In this document: positions 26,775 through 34,969 of the stretch, in pieces | Layout: every line of letters starts with the position of its first letter | How positions within the stretch are numbered: the stretch's first letter is position 1 | NCBI GenBank assembly: GCA_049514215.1 | Contig: JBEKVI010000008.1 | Span: forward strand, 1-64,000 | From: BOG-994 sp049514215 | GTDB taxonomy: Bacteria > Pseudomonadota > Gammaproteobacteria > Burkholderiales > Burkholderiaceae_D | Direction: 5' to 3' | Length of the DNA: 64,000 nucleotides | The notes under the pieces: model-generated | What the model was told of the DNA's origin: nothing | Seen by the model: the letters and a program-made list of their open reading frames with translations, nothing else | Databases searched by the model: none | Position numbers and translations under genes: made by a program

Positions 26775-29678
26775 CTACTTCCGAGACAGCTTCCTGATGA
26801 GCGCAGCGGCGGCGACCAGGTCGTCGGTTTCGAGACCTTCGCGGAACGACCGGTACTCGCCTTCGAGCAATCTGAGGGCGTCCCCTTCGCGTCCTGTATC
26901 AGACCAGAGCCGGGCGAGGCTCATGGTCAACCGAAGCTGCCAGCCTTTCGCCCCGCCTGCCTGTGCGACGGCGAGTGCTTCGCGATAGATTTTCTCCGCT
27001 TCATCGACTCGGTTGCTCCACTTAAGTGCCATATGCTCACCGCGAACACGCATGAGCTCGGGTAGCCACCATGTGCCGTCGGTCTCGCGAGACTCCTCAA
27101 TGGCTTCATCAAGTACCGCTTGCGCCTCATCAAGTCGTCCGGCCTTCGTGAGTGCCTCAGCAAGGGCTGCGCGAAATTGCACCTGATACAGAAGAAATTG
27201 ATTGCGCGAGAGGTCTCGAATCGACTCTTCGAGGATTTCTATTCCCTCGTTGAGAAATCCCACTTTGACTCCGAGGACCCCCTTCCAAGCTCGACCCACG
27301 GCCGCCCACACGCGTACGCCACCGGATACTGCGGGGTCAATGAGTCGGTCGATATATTCAGCAGCCCCTTTTACGTCTCCAACCAAAATGGAAACTGGGC
27401 ATGCACCGCTTGCCAATACGTGGCAGGAGGAAACCGGATGTTGAATTTTTTGGCACCGCGAAATCCCCTTCTTCACAAGACCGATAGCCTCATTCGGCCT
27501 GCCCATCAGCCACCGAATTCTGGCTCCAATGGCGTAGGTCGCAGCGAGTTGGTCATATTCGTAGTATGGGGCCTGCGCAAAGAGGCCGCTATCTACAGCA
27601 TCTGCTTGCCCAAGCATTTTTAGTATGAAGGGCCAGCTGTTTGTATGTTCGCCCAACAGATGCAGGGAGGTGCCGACGAGGCGGTCGCCAACGCGAATCT
27701 CGCCCTCTCGGAGGTTGCGCTCTTCGAGCTGAGATATTCGCCTGGCATACTCCAAGCCCTCAGCGTGTTGTCCAAAAGCACAGCTTGCACCCCAGAGACC
27801 CCAGCAGCCCCGCTGCCGAAATTCGTCGCTACCTGCAGCGTCGGCCAAATCGAGGACTCGTCCCCAGACAGCGGCCGTGCTGGCGTTCCAGCCGCTGGTG
27901 TACTGGCGCGCTATGCCAAGTTGAGCAAGGAGCTTCAGTTCGGTTAATGGTTCGAGGGCAATTGATGTTTCAGAAGTGGCTATCGCTTTGTCGAGCCACA
28001 ATAGGCTTTCCGCCATCATTCCTTGCTCAAAGAAGAGCGGCATTGAGTCGACCACAAGCCGCACGCTAAGCGCAGCGTCACCTGTCGTTGAGTGCGTCCA
28101 CTCGAGCGCTCTGCGCGTATTCGCCAAGCCAGCCTTTCGGATCGCATCGGGAGTGCCTAAGCGCAATCTAGCGCGTTCACAAAAAGCCAAGCAAGCGCGA
28201 GCGAGTGAGCACATGACCGGTCTGTAAAGCGGGGAACGACTCAGTCGAGCCTCAGCGTAAGCGCGAAGCGCCTGAAGGAGCCGGTAACGCTCGGGTCGGG
28301 CATCTGAGACTGGAGCGACAAGCGACTTGGAGATGAGTGATGCCAACGCATCTTCGATGTTCCAACTGGGTAGCGAATCCGATGCTGCAAGTTCGACGAC
28401 ATCTTCGGCGGAGAAGGTGTCTGGAAAAACGCTCAAAATCAGAAAGACCTCCTGCTCAGGCGAGGAGAGGAGATGAAAGCTCCAATCAAATGTCGCTTTG
28501 AGCGTTTGCTGGCGCGGGTCTGCGGAGCGCTTGCCGGCGCTAAGAATGGACAGTCGCTGGAGATTTGCCGCGACATTAGCCAAGCCGAGCGTCTGCGCTC
28601 GTGCGGCCGCCAACTCGATAGCGAGTGGGAGCCCATCCAACTCGCGCGCTATCTGGACCGCAAGGGCGATGTTTGTAGCCGTCCATTCAATCGCGCCTTC
28701 CAAGGCAGACGTGCGCGAAATGAAGAGTTCTACCGCGCTAAAATCCCTGACTGACTTATCGAGTGAGCCCTCGGGCGGGACTTTGAGTGGGGCCAGCAGA
28801 TAAATGCTTTCACCGTCAACCCGTAACGACTCGCGGCTTGTAGCCAAGATTCTCAGTTCAGGACATGACTTAAGTGCGGCGTGGGCGAACTGGCTGGCTT
28901 CATCTATCAAGTGTTCGCAGTTGTCGAGGACCAAAATCCAGCGGTGAGCACCAAAGCATTCAATTAAAGTCGCGAACGAATCTTTCCCCGGTGGCGCTCT
29001 CAGACCGAGGGCGACGGCTACGGCACTGGAGAGGAGGCCGGATTGTCTCAACGGCGCCAGCTCGACGATGGCAATACTCGCAACGAAATCAGGATGGACC
29101 TGGCCAACTAGGGCTCCCGCCAGACTGGTTTTGCCAATGCCTCCCACGCCGACAATCGTGACGAGCCGCTTGGCAAAGAGGAGTTGCTTCAGTTTGGCAA
29201 GGTCTTCACTGCGACCCAGAAGCGCGTCCGTCAAACCCGGAATTCTCTTTCGGGGCTCTCGAACTAAGTCCTCGCTATCAGGCCGCCGTGCGCCAGGGAG
29301 GGAAACCGCCAGAGTTGGAACCTCGGTCAGCCTGAGGCGGTAGCCGCGCGCAGGTACCGTCTCCAGCGCGCCCCGGCTTCGACCCAGTGCGCGACGGATG
29401 CCGGAAATCTGCGCCTGAAGCGCATTTTCTTTTGCAGCTTCCCCACTCCATGCTTCGGAAATGAGCCGGTCCTTCGTAACTAGTCCGCCGGCGCCTTCCC
29501 AAAGGACCACAAATACCTTTAGGGCGCGCCGACCCAATTGTGTTGACCGGCCGTCGACAAGAACTTCGCCGGTTTCGAGATTTACGTTTGCTGCACCCAC
29601 TCGCACGTATTGGTCCCCCTGTCGAATAGGCGTCACGGGGTGTCCGAGGGCCTCACAACGTGGACTGAACACGTTCAC
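26775..29678 (-). CDS. Winged-helix / NB-ARC ATPase / TPR (STAND) transcriptional regulator, copy 1
   Basis: A 967-residue regulator. Residues about 25-112 form an OmpR-type winged helix (LVTKDRLISEAWSGE, ALQAQISGIRRALG, VPARGYRL). From about 150 comes an NB-ARC-like STAND ATPase with Walker A GVGGIGKTSLAG (near residue 180), Walker B RWILVLDNCEHLID, and the LPLAIELAAAR motif. From about 480 to the end it is helical and TPR-like. Such proteins are signal-sensing switches that oligomerise upon ligand and ATP binding. It starts with GTG directly after the stop of response regulator 1 (TAAGTG), so the two are certainly co-transcribed. Its paralogue lies at 34970-37849. Confidence 0.9.
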   Translation of the reverse strand: MNVFSPRCEALGHPVTPIRQGDQYVRVGAANVNLETGEVLVDGRSTQLGRRALKVFVVLWEGAGGLVTKDRLISEAWSGEAAKENALQAQISGIRRALGRSRGALETVPARGYRLRLTEVPTLAVSLPGARRPDSEDLVREPRKRIPGLTDALLGRSEDLAKLKQLLFAKRLVTIVGVGGIGKTSLAGALVGQVHPDFVASIAIVELAPLRQSGLLSSAVAVALGLRAPPGKDSFATLIECFGAHRWILVLDNCEHLIDEASQFAHAALKSCPELRILATSRESLRVDGESIYLLAPLKVPPEGSLDKSVRDFSAVELFISRTSALEGAIEWTATNIALAVQIARELDGLPLAIELAAARAQTLGLANVAANLQRLSILSAGKRSADPRQQTLKATFDWSFHLLSSPEQEVFLILSVFPDTFSAEDVVELAASDSLPSWNIEDALASLISKSLVAPVSDARPERYRLLQALRAYAEARLSRSPLYRPVMCSLARACLAFCERARLRLGTPDAIRKAGLANTRRALEWTHSTTGDAALSVRLVVDSMPLFFEQGMMAESLLWLDKAIATSETSIALEPLTELKLLAQLGIARQYTSGWNASTAAVWGRVLDLADAAGSDEFRQRGCWGLWGASCAFGQHAEGLEYARRISQLEERNLREGEIRVGDRLVGTSLHLLGEHTNSWPFILKMLGQADAVDSGLFAQAPYYEYDQLAATYAIGARIRWLMGRPNEAIGLVKKGISRCQKIQHPVSSCHVLASGACPVSILVGDVKGAAEYIDRLIDPAVSGGVRVWAAVGRAWKGVLGVKVGFLNEGIEILEESIRDLSRNQFLLYQVQFRAALAEALTKAGRLDEAQAVLDEAIEESRETDGTWWLPELMRVRGEHMALKWSNRVDEAEKIYREALAVAQAGGAKGWQLRLTMSLARLWSDTGREGDALRLLEGEYRSFREGLETDDLVAAAALIRKLSRK

Positions 29679-30332
29679 TTAGTGTAAGTCGATAAGGCCT
29701 CTTTTCGCGCCGAGAGTGACGGCTTCCGTCCTGCTGCTGACTCCTAGCTTCGAGAGAATGTTGTTTACATGGAATTTGACGGTGCCCTCTCCGATGCCAG
29801 CCATGCGTGCAATGGCCTTATTGCTCTTTCCAGAAGTGAGGTATTGAAGGACTTCCAACTCTCGGGCAGAGAGCTCGTTAAATTCCATTCGCTCGGCCAA
29901 CTTAGCCGCAACATCTCCTGGTACGAACTTGCGGCCGCTCGCTACAACATTGATGCAGCGCACCACCTCCTGGCAGGGAGAATCCTTCAGCAGATAGGCC
30001 TTGGCGCCGGCTTGCAAGCCTCGATAGATATCCTCTTCACCTTCGAATGTGGTGAAGATGACGATATTCACTGATGGACAGAGCGACCGCACAACCCTGA
30101 TGGCCTCGAGGCCACCCATCTCCGGCATTTTCAGGTCCATGAGAATGACATCTGGCTCCAGTTCCTGGACCTTTGCTACCGCCTCCGCGCCGGTGACCGC
30201 TTCACCTACCAAATCGAAGTTAGACTCGCGCGCGACTAGGGCTGCGAGCCCGCTGCGAATCATAGGATGGTCATCCGCGATGAGGAGGCGAATTCTCGTT
30301 GACGACTCTACTGAATGTGAAAGCTTTTCCAT
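29679..30332 (-). CDS. NarL/FixJ-family response regulator 1
   Basis: A 217-residue response regulator when started at the ATG at 30332, preceded by GGGAG. The receiver domain (about 13-130) has the acidic pair IADDH, phosphoacceptor Asp in VILMDLKMPE (D66) and Lys in AYLLKDSP. The C-terminal LuxR-type HTH (about 150-210) reads LSARELEVLQYLTSGKSNKAI and GEGTVKFHVNNILSKLGVSSR. A longer open frame upstream overlaps the amidohydrolase and is not supported. No kinase is adjacent; the histidine kinase at 33813 is the only one in the window and may phosphorylate both regulators. It is the first gene of an operon with the STAND regulator copy 1. Confidence 0.92.
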   Translation of the reverse strand: MEKLSHSVESSTRIRLLIADDHPMIRSGLAALVARESNFDLVGEAVTGAEAVAKVQELEPDVILMDLKMPEMGGLEAIRVVRSLCPSVNIVIFTTFEGEEDIYRGLQAGAKAYLLKDSPCQEVVRCINVVASGRKFVPGDVAAKLAERMEFNELSARELEVLQYLTSGKSNKAIARMAGIGEGTVKFHVNNILSKLGVSSRTEAVTLGAKRGLIDLH

Positions 30333-30346
30333 GAGGCTCCCTCTAG

Positions 30347-30366
30347 GATGACTTCCGGCTGGCCAA
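30347..30366 (+). promoter_or_regulatory. Weak copy of the shared palindromic motif, upstream of response regulator 1
   Basis: Reads GATGACTTCCGGCTGGCCAA; about 12 of 16 core positions agree with the consensus CMTAYCTTYCGGNAGG, including CTTCCGG and the final GG. It ends 15 bases before the response regulator start, which would fit repression or autoregulation. This copy could be chance. Confidence 0.3.
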
Positions 30367-30466
30367 CGACTTGGCCCTTGTGCAAGTGAGGCTAAACCAA
30401 ACCGAGGGGGTTCCGCATCTGAGGAAAGTATGAATGGCTTTGAATGAGGGATTTTGGGGAAAGCAG

Positions 30467-30483
30467 GGCCCCCCGCGGGGGCC
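30467..30483 (-). terminator. GC-rich hairpin after the amidohydrolase gene
   Basis: A perfect GGCCCCC / GGGGGCC stem with a CGC loop lies 40 bases beyond the amidohydrolase stop. It lacks a good T tract on the minus strand, so it may only pause transcription or stabilise the 3' end. Confidence 0.35.
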
Positions 30484-30522
30484 GTCCACGGTAGGAGGTG
30501 GTAGTGGCGGGCTCTTGGGGCT

Positions 30523-32418
30523 TTAGAAGCTGAAGCAACTGCAGCCCAGCGCTCCCCAGAAGCCGTTGGAATCGGAGACGGGGACGCGGGACTTCCATGC
30601 GCGGTCGTGGGCGTGGCCATGGACAGTGCAGGAAGTCGCGCACGCCGCGTGACAGGATCGCAGCGCGACCTTGTCATTGGCCTCCCTCCGGCGGTAGTAG
30701 CCGCCGTACGTTCCGACAGGGGACCAATTCGGGCTCACAGGTAGGCGCGGTGGCGCGTGGTCGCCGAATTCTGCGGAGGCGTAAACGACAGACCCGTTGA
30801 CCACTGTCAGTACCGATTCGAGATACTTGATTCTGTCTTCGGCAATCCCGAAATAGTCCCCATTGAGAACGGCGAGGTCGGCGTACTTCCCGACCTCGAT
30901 GGAGCCCTTCTTGGCGCCTTCATTGGAGAACCACGTGCTCCCGACGGTATACAGCCGTAGAGCCTCCATGCGGTCGAGGCGACGCTCGGGAGCGTAGAGC
31001 TCTGTTCCGCCCACTGTACGACCGCTCACTAACCAATAGAGCGCGACGAAAGGGTTGTAGCTTGCCACGCGCGTTGCGTCGGTTCCGGCGCCAACTGGAA
31101 CGCCTGCGGCGAGCATGTCCGCGATCGGCGGTGTCTTCTCTGCTGCCTGTCGCCCATACCGTTGAATGAAGTACTCGCCCTGGTAGGCCATGCGGTGCTG
31201 AATGGCAATGCCGCCCCCCAGTGCTTTGACTCGCTCGATATTTCTCTGCGAAATTGTCTCGCAGTGGTCGAAGAACCAGTGTAGTCCATCGAAGGGAACG
31301 TCGCGATTGACCCTCTCGAACACATCCAAGAACCTGGAGATTGATTCGTCATAGGTTGCATGGAGCCGGAACGGCCAGCGGTTTTGTGCAAGCAGGCGCA
31401 CTACGCCCTCTAGTTCGGTCTCCATGCCGGGCGAAAGGTCAGGGCGGGGCTCCATGAAGTCCTCGAAGTCGGCGGCAGAGAATACAAGCATCTCACCCGC
31501 CCCATTTACCTGAAGGAACTCGTCCCCATCGCCCGGGCGCGTCATCTTTACCCACTTGGAGAAGTCGTCGAGCTCCTTCTTTGCATTCTGCGTGAACAGG
31601 TTGTACGCGATGCGCAGCGTCAACTCGCCGCGCTTGTGCAATTCCGAAATGACGGCATAGTCCTCTGGATAAGCCTGAAAGCCCCCACCCGCGTCAATGA
31701 CGCTGGTAACGCCAAGTCGATTGAGTTCTCGCATGAAATGCCGGCTGGAGTTCATCTGGTCATCAAGCGAAAGTTTGGGACCCTTTGCCAGCGTGGCGTA
31801 CAGAATGCCGGCATTCGGACGGGCGATGAGCAATCCGGTTGGATTGCCGGCGGAGTCACGCTGAATTTCGCCTCCAGGTGGATTGGGCGTGTCCTTGGTG
31901 TATCCGACTGCGCGTAGCGCGGCGGCGTTAAGGAGCGCATGGTCATAGAGGTGCAGGATGAACACGGGGGTATCGGGCGCCGCCGTGTTGATTTCGGTCA
32001 GAGTGGGCATCCGCCGTTCGGCGAATTGAAATTCGTTCCATCCCCCAACGACCCGGACCCACTGGGGAGCCGGCGTACGAGCGGCCTGTTCCTTGAGCAT
32101 GCGCAAAGCGTCCGCGAGCGATGGCACCCCATCCCAACGGAGTTCCATGTTGTAGTTTAGCCCTCCCCGGATGACGTGCAGATGGGAGTCGTTCAATCCG
32201 GGAATGACGGTCCGGCGTCCTAGGTCGATGACCTTGGTGTTGGACTTTGCTCGAGCCAAGGCTTCTTTGTCACCCCCGACGCTGACAAAGCGACCGCCTT
32301 TGATGACGGCGGCGCTAGCGAACGAACGCTTATCGTTCTGAGTCGCGATATGGCCATTGAAAATAATGAGGTCCGGGCTGTCGAAGGCTAACGGTTGAGG
32401 TTGCTTGCTGGAGGCCAT
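30523..32418 (-). CDS. YtcJ-like amidohydrolase with Cys/His-rich C-terminal tail
   Basis: A protein of about 631 residues, of the metal-dependent amidohydrolase superfamily (YtcJ/NfdA branch). Features: the beta-sandwich start DLIIFNGHIATQN, the HxH metal site in NDSHLHVIRGG, the later His in FDGLHWFFDHCET, and the catalytic Asp in AGTDATRVASYNPF. Two ATGs (32424 and 32418) are close; 32418 has AGGA at better spacing. The last about 60 residues go beyond the barrel and sandwich with a Cys/His-rich stretch (SCHAACATSCTVHGHAH) and end in GALGCSCFSF. Relatives hydrolyse N-formyl or N-acyl amides and imidazole-type compounds. It is divergent from xapX copy 2. Confidence 0.88.
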   Translation of the reverse strand: MASSKQPQPLAFDSPDLIIFNGHIATQNDKRSFASAAVIKGGRFVSVGGDKEALARAKSNTKVIDLGRRTVIPGLNDSHLHVIRGGLNYNMELRWDGVPSLADALRMLKEQAARTPAPQWVRVVGGWNEFQFAERRMPTLTEINTAAPDTPVFILHLYDHALLNAAALRAVGYTKDTPNPPGGEIQRDSAGNPTGLLIARPNAGILYATLAKGPKLSLDDQMNSSRHFMRELNRLGVTSVIDAGGGFQAYPEDYAVISELHKRGELTLRIAYNLFTQNAKKELDDFSKWVKMTRPGDGDEFLQVNGAGEMLVFSAADFEDFMEPRPDLSPGMETELEGVVRLLAQNRWPFRLHATYDESISRFLDVFERVNRDVPFDGLHWFFDHCETISQRNIERVKALGGGIAIQHRMAYQGEYFIQRYGRQAAEKTPPIADMLAAGVPVGAGTDATRVASYNPFVALYWLVSGRTVGGTELYAPERRLDRMEALRLYTVGSTWFSNEGAKKGSIEVGKYADLAVLNGDYFGIAEDRIKYLESVLTVVNGSVVYASAEFGDHAPPRLPVSPNWSPVGTYGGYYRRREANDKVALRSCHAACATSCTVHGHAHDRAWKSRVPVSDSNGFWGALGCSCFSF

Positions 32419-32486
32419 GGGCATCGTCCTGGTGCGTGCGTTGAGAGGGAGACATCTGCTCGGTGCCACCAATCTATTCCCGCTAC

Positions 32487-32496
32487 CCAATCTTCC
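32487..32496 (+). promoter_or_regulatory. Half copy of the shared motif between amidohydrolase and xapX copy 2
   Basis: CCAATCTTCC resembles the left half of site A (8 of 10), but the right half with GG is absent. It is in the divergent promoter region where a copy would be expected. Weak on its own. Confidence 0.25.
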
Positions 32497-32618
32497 TCGC
32501 CTACCAAAAGTTCAGTCGACGAGGCTCCGCTTGATGGGGCGGAGCGTATTGTTCACGGGATACGATGTCTCCCTATCCAAGCTGCTCATCGGCCGGTCAA
32601 ATTTCGGGGAGTGTGCCC

Positions 32619-32828
32619 ATGCAACCGTATCTATTTTCGCTCCTTGCAGGCGTGGGCATTGGAGTCGTTTACGCGCTATTGCGCGTGCGCTCGCCAGCAC
32701 CTCCAGTCATCGCGCTCGTCGGACTTCTTGGGATGTTGGGCGGAGAGTGGGTAGTCCACGAAGCGAAGGTGAGGTTTCTTCAAGACGTACCCGCTATCAC
32801 CCTCTCCAGCCCAGTCAATCCACGATAG
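32619..32828 (+). CDS. XapX domain (DUF1427) small membrane protein, copy 2
   Basis: A 69-residue protein starting at the ATG at 32619, with GGGGAG seven bases upstream. It has two membrane segments (YLFSLLAGVGIGVVYALL and PPVIALVGLLGMLGGEWVV) joined by RVRSPAPP, as in XapX copy 1 (TGVHSPAPP). It lacks most of the polar C-terminus of copy 1. Function unknown; the two copies suggest paired membrane components of the block. It is divergent from the amidohydrolase and convergent with response regulator 2, leaving only 14 bases between stops. Confidence 0.87.
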   Translation: MQPYLFSLLAGVGIGVVYALLRVRSPAPPVIALVGLLGMLGGEWVVHEAKVRFLQDVPAITLSSPVNPR

Positions 32829-32842
32829 TTTCGCCAAATGCT

Positions 32843-33550
32843 CTAATAGCGGAGCAGGCCTCTCTTCGTGGCCATCATCGCCGCCTCAGTTCGGCTGGTG
32901 ACGCCGAGCTTGCCCATCAGATTGGTCACGTGCGTTCGCACTGTTCCTTCCGTAATTCCGAGGTGGGTTGCAATTGCCTTATTTGACTTTCCCTCTGCGA
33001 TAAGTCGCAGTACCTTCAATTCGCGCGGACTTAGACTGTTGGCGTCCATTCGGTCTGCCAGCTTGGCGCCCATCTGGGGTGAAACATAGCGTTCACCTCG
33101 GTGAACCGCGCGAATCGCTCTGAGAAGCTCTGAAGTTGGGACGTCCTTTAGAAGAAATGCCTTGGCGCCGGCGTGCATCGCGCGGTATATGTCTTCGTCG
33201 CCGTCGAACGTCGTCAGCACGATTAATCGTGCTGTGGTGTGCCTCTCCAGTATCCGCTCAATCGCCGCTGCCCCGCCGAGGATGGGCATTTGGAGGTCAA
33301 TGAGACCAATGTCGGGTCGATGCTCTTCCCAAGCCTCTATCGCCGACTGTCCATCGGGTACCGCGGCGACAATTTCCATCTTTCCTTCCTGCTCCAAGAT
33401 AAGCGCGAGTCCATCCCTCATTAACCCGTGGTCCTCTGCAATGAGGATGCGAATTGACGCGCCCGGGAGCATATGTCCGCTGTCGATGTGTTCCTTGGTC
33501 ATGCCCGCGTAGAGCGACAATGTGACAGGTTGAGAAGGTGCATCTTCCAT
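32843..33550 (-). CDS. NarL/FixJ-family response regulator 2
   Basis: About 235 residues from the ATG at 33550. The receiver domain begins ASIRILIAEDHGLMRDG, the phosphoacceptor Asp is in IGLIDLQMPI (D85), and the Lys is in AFLLKDVPTSE. The LuxR-type HTH is LSPRELKVLRLIAEGKSNKAIATHLG with EGTVRTHVTNLMGKLGVTSR. It is about 50 percent similar by eye to response regulator 1, and both have the same GEDIYR-type signature (GDEDIYRAMHAGAKAFLLKD here), so they are paralogues. The N-terminus carries about 32 extra residues, so a later Met is possible. It is divergent from the histidine kinase gene, forming a probable two-component pair. Confidence 0.9.
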   Translation of the reverse strand: MEDAPSQPVTLSLYAGMTKEHIDSGHMLPGASIRILIAEDHGLMRDGLALILEQEGKMEIVAAVPDGQSAIEAWEEHRPDIGLIDLQMPILGGAAAIERILERHTTARLIVLTTFDGDEDIYRAMHAGAKAFLLKDVPTSELLRAIRAVHRGERYVSPQMGAKLADRMDANSLSPRELKVLRLIAEGKSNKAIATHLGITEGTVRTHVTNLMGKLGVTSRTEAAMMATKRGLLRY

Positions 33551-33639
33551 TTTCCATCGCAACCTTGTCTACCGAATCTGACGAAACACGTAAGCAGGGC
33601 TAGTCGCTCTGGCCTGTTGAAAGTATCCAGTGCCTTCGC

Positions 33640-33659
33640 GGTACCTTTAGAGGGGCACC
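33640..33659 (+). promoter_or_regulatory. Shared palindromic motif, site G
   Basis: Reads GGTACCTTTAGAGGGGCACC, and contains GGT/ACC ends that make it weakly symmetric. It sits in the divergent region between response regulator 2 (89 bases away) and the histidine kinase (153 bases away). Confidence 0.55.
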
Positions 33660-33812
33660 TATAGGCCAGAACGTTCGAGCCAGCGCGAATTCAGGAAAAA
33701 ATCAGAACTTTTTCAGGGGAATATAAAGGACGTATAAAAATTCTGCGCCCAAGATTGCCTTTTATCGGCCTCGCCATTGTCTGGTCGGCCGCCTTTCCGG
33801 AAGGGGCAAGCG

Positions 33813-34655
33813 ATGGCCGGGAATACCGAAGCGCTTGAATTCGTACTCGAAGCAAGCCAGGGGCGGGCCTCCGCTTATGGGAGCCGCTCTACCGCAAAGC
33901 GCAAGAAAGCGACAGCAAAGGTAGACAGCCTTTTGACAGCCAAGGTGACGCCGCTCTCCCACCGTGACCGACGGGCGCTGGATTTTGACGATTTCGGCAC
34001 GTGGGTCGAAGAGCGCCAGCGGCTTGCGCGCGACCTTCACGACTCCTTTCCTCAAGAGTTTCAAGTCATCCTTCTTCATCTTCGATTGGCTCTATCCGAT
34101 GGGGAGACAGTCGATGCCAGAAGGTACGTCCAGGGTGCCATGCAGGCTGCGGAAAACGGACTCCGGAAGGCGCGTCTTTACATCGGCCAGCTTCGCTCGA
34201 GCACGGCAAGTTTGGCCGTTGCACGCGCCCAGCGCTGCCCACGCCTGGTCTGCGTCCGAGGCTTAGTGGAGTTGGCTTTATCCGAGGCACTTGGCCGGCT
34301 CAAAATTCGGTCGGCACTCGAAGGCGACAAAGCGCCTCGATTTATTTGTTCTTCAATCGAGGAGGATGTCACCCTAATCGTTCGAGAGGCGGTCCGAAAT
34401 GCAGTAAAGCACGCGGACGCGACAGAGATTTGCTGCTCGGTGCGTGAGAGGGATGGCACCATATTGGTCTCGGTTAGGGACAACGGCCGAGGCTTTTGCC
34501 CCGCTAACGTCGAATTAGGAGGATTTGGCATTCGCGGAATGCGCGAACGGGCCAAGTCGGTAGGGGGCGCGCTGCAGATTGCAGGCCGACCCGGCGGTGG
34601 AACCACGGTGAGACTCCGCGTGCCCGCAGCGCACACAGAGGCGTGCCTCGTCTAG
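33813..34655 (+). CDS. Soluble sensor histidine kinase, NarX/LuxR-partner type (HisKA_3)
   Basis: A 280-residue kinase started at the ATG at 33813 with AAGGGG upstream. After about 60 residues without recognisable sensor or membrane segment comes the HisKA_3 dimerisation helix with the phosphoacceptor His in ERQRLARDLHDSF (H76). The ATPase domain has REAVRNAVKHADAT (N box), DNGRGF, GGFGIRGMRERA and GGGTTVRLRVP. No transmembrane or PAS/GAF domain is visible, so it senses a cytoplasmic signal or is controlled by another protein such as a STAND regulator. It is divergent from response regulator 2, its likely partner, and is the only kinase for the two response regulators of the block. Confidence 0.9.
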   Translation: MAGNTEALEFVLEASQGRASAYGSRSTAKRKKATAKVDSLLTAKVTPLSHRDRRALDFDDFGTWVEERQRLARDLHDSFPQEFQVILLHLRLALSDGETVDARRYVQGAMQAAENGLRKARLYIGQLRSSTASLAVARAQRCPRLVCVRGLVELALSEALGRLKIRSALEGDKAPRFICSSIEEDVTLIVREAVRNAVKHADATEICCSVRERDGTILVSVRDNGRGFCPANVELGGFGIRGMRERAKSVGGALQIAGRPGGGTTVRLRVPAAHTEACLV

Positions 34656-34969
34656 CTTACCTCGAATTGGGTGCCAGTCGGACGCTCATTACCGACGCAC
34701 TTTTCGACGACCCGTGCGACGGTGATGCAATTCGGTCGACGACCAGTCCAAAGGCCGGATTGGCCTTCAGAAAGTTGCCAATCTGAGGTCTCTGAATGGT
34801 CATCGTCCGTGCATACAGCATGACATTTCGCATCACCGGACGCCACGGCCCCGGGGGTTCACGCTGACAGATTGAACTGGCCTTTTTTGGAGAGGCTACG
34901 CGGCCACTCCATCGGTTCGCCAGACCGTTACAAGTGGCGCACCTCACGGACTCATTTCTGGGCGTCGAG
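34656..34969. other. Intergenic region between convergent genes
   Basis: About 314 bases between the histidine kinase stop and the STAND regulator copy 2 stop. Open frames here show no recognisable family, and no clear terminator hairpin or copy of the palindromic motif was found. Confidence 0.45.

Noticed and set aside
30333..30677. N-terminal extension of response regulator 1 that would overlap the amidohydrolase
   Set aside because: The ATG at 30332 has a good ribosome binding site and matches the normal start of the receiver domain; the extension is a read-through frame.
33640..33659. Classical NarL heptamer pair (TACYYMT)
   Set aside because: The copies resemble the heptamer only partly (TACCTTT fails the sixth position), and most other copies do not fit, so the motif is reported without assigning it to NarL-type binding.
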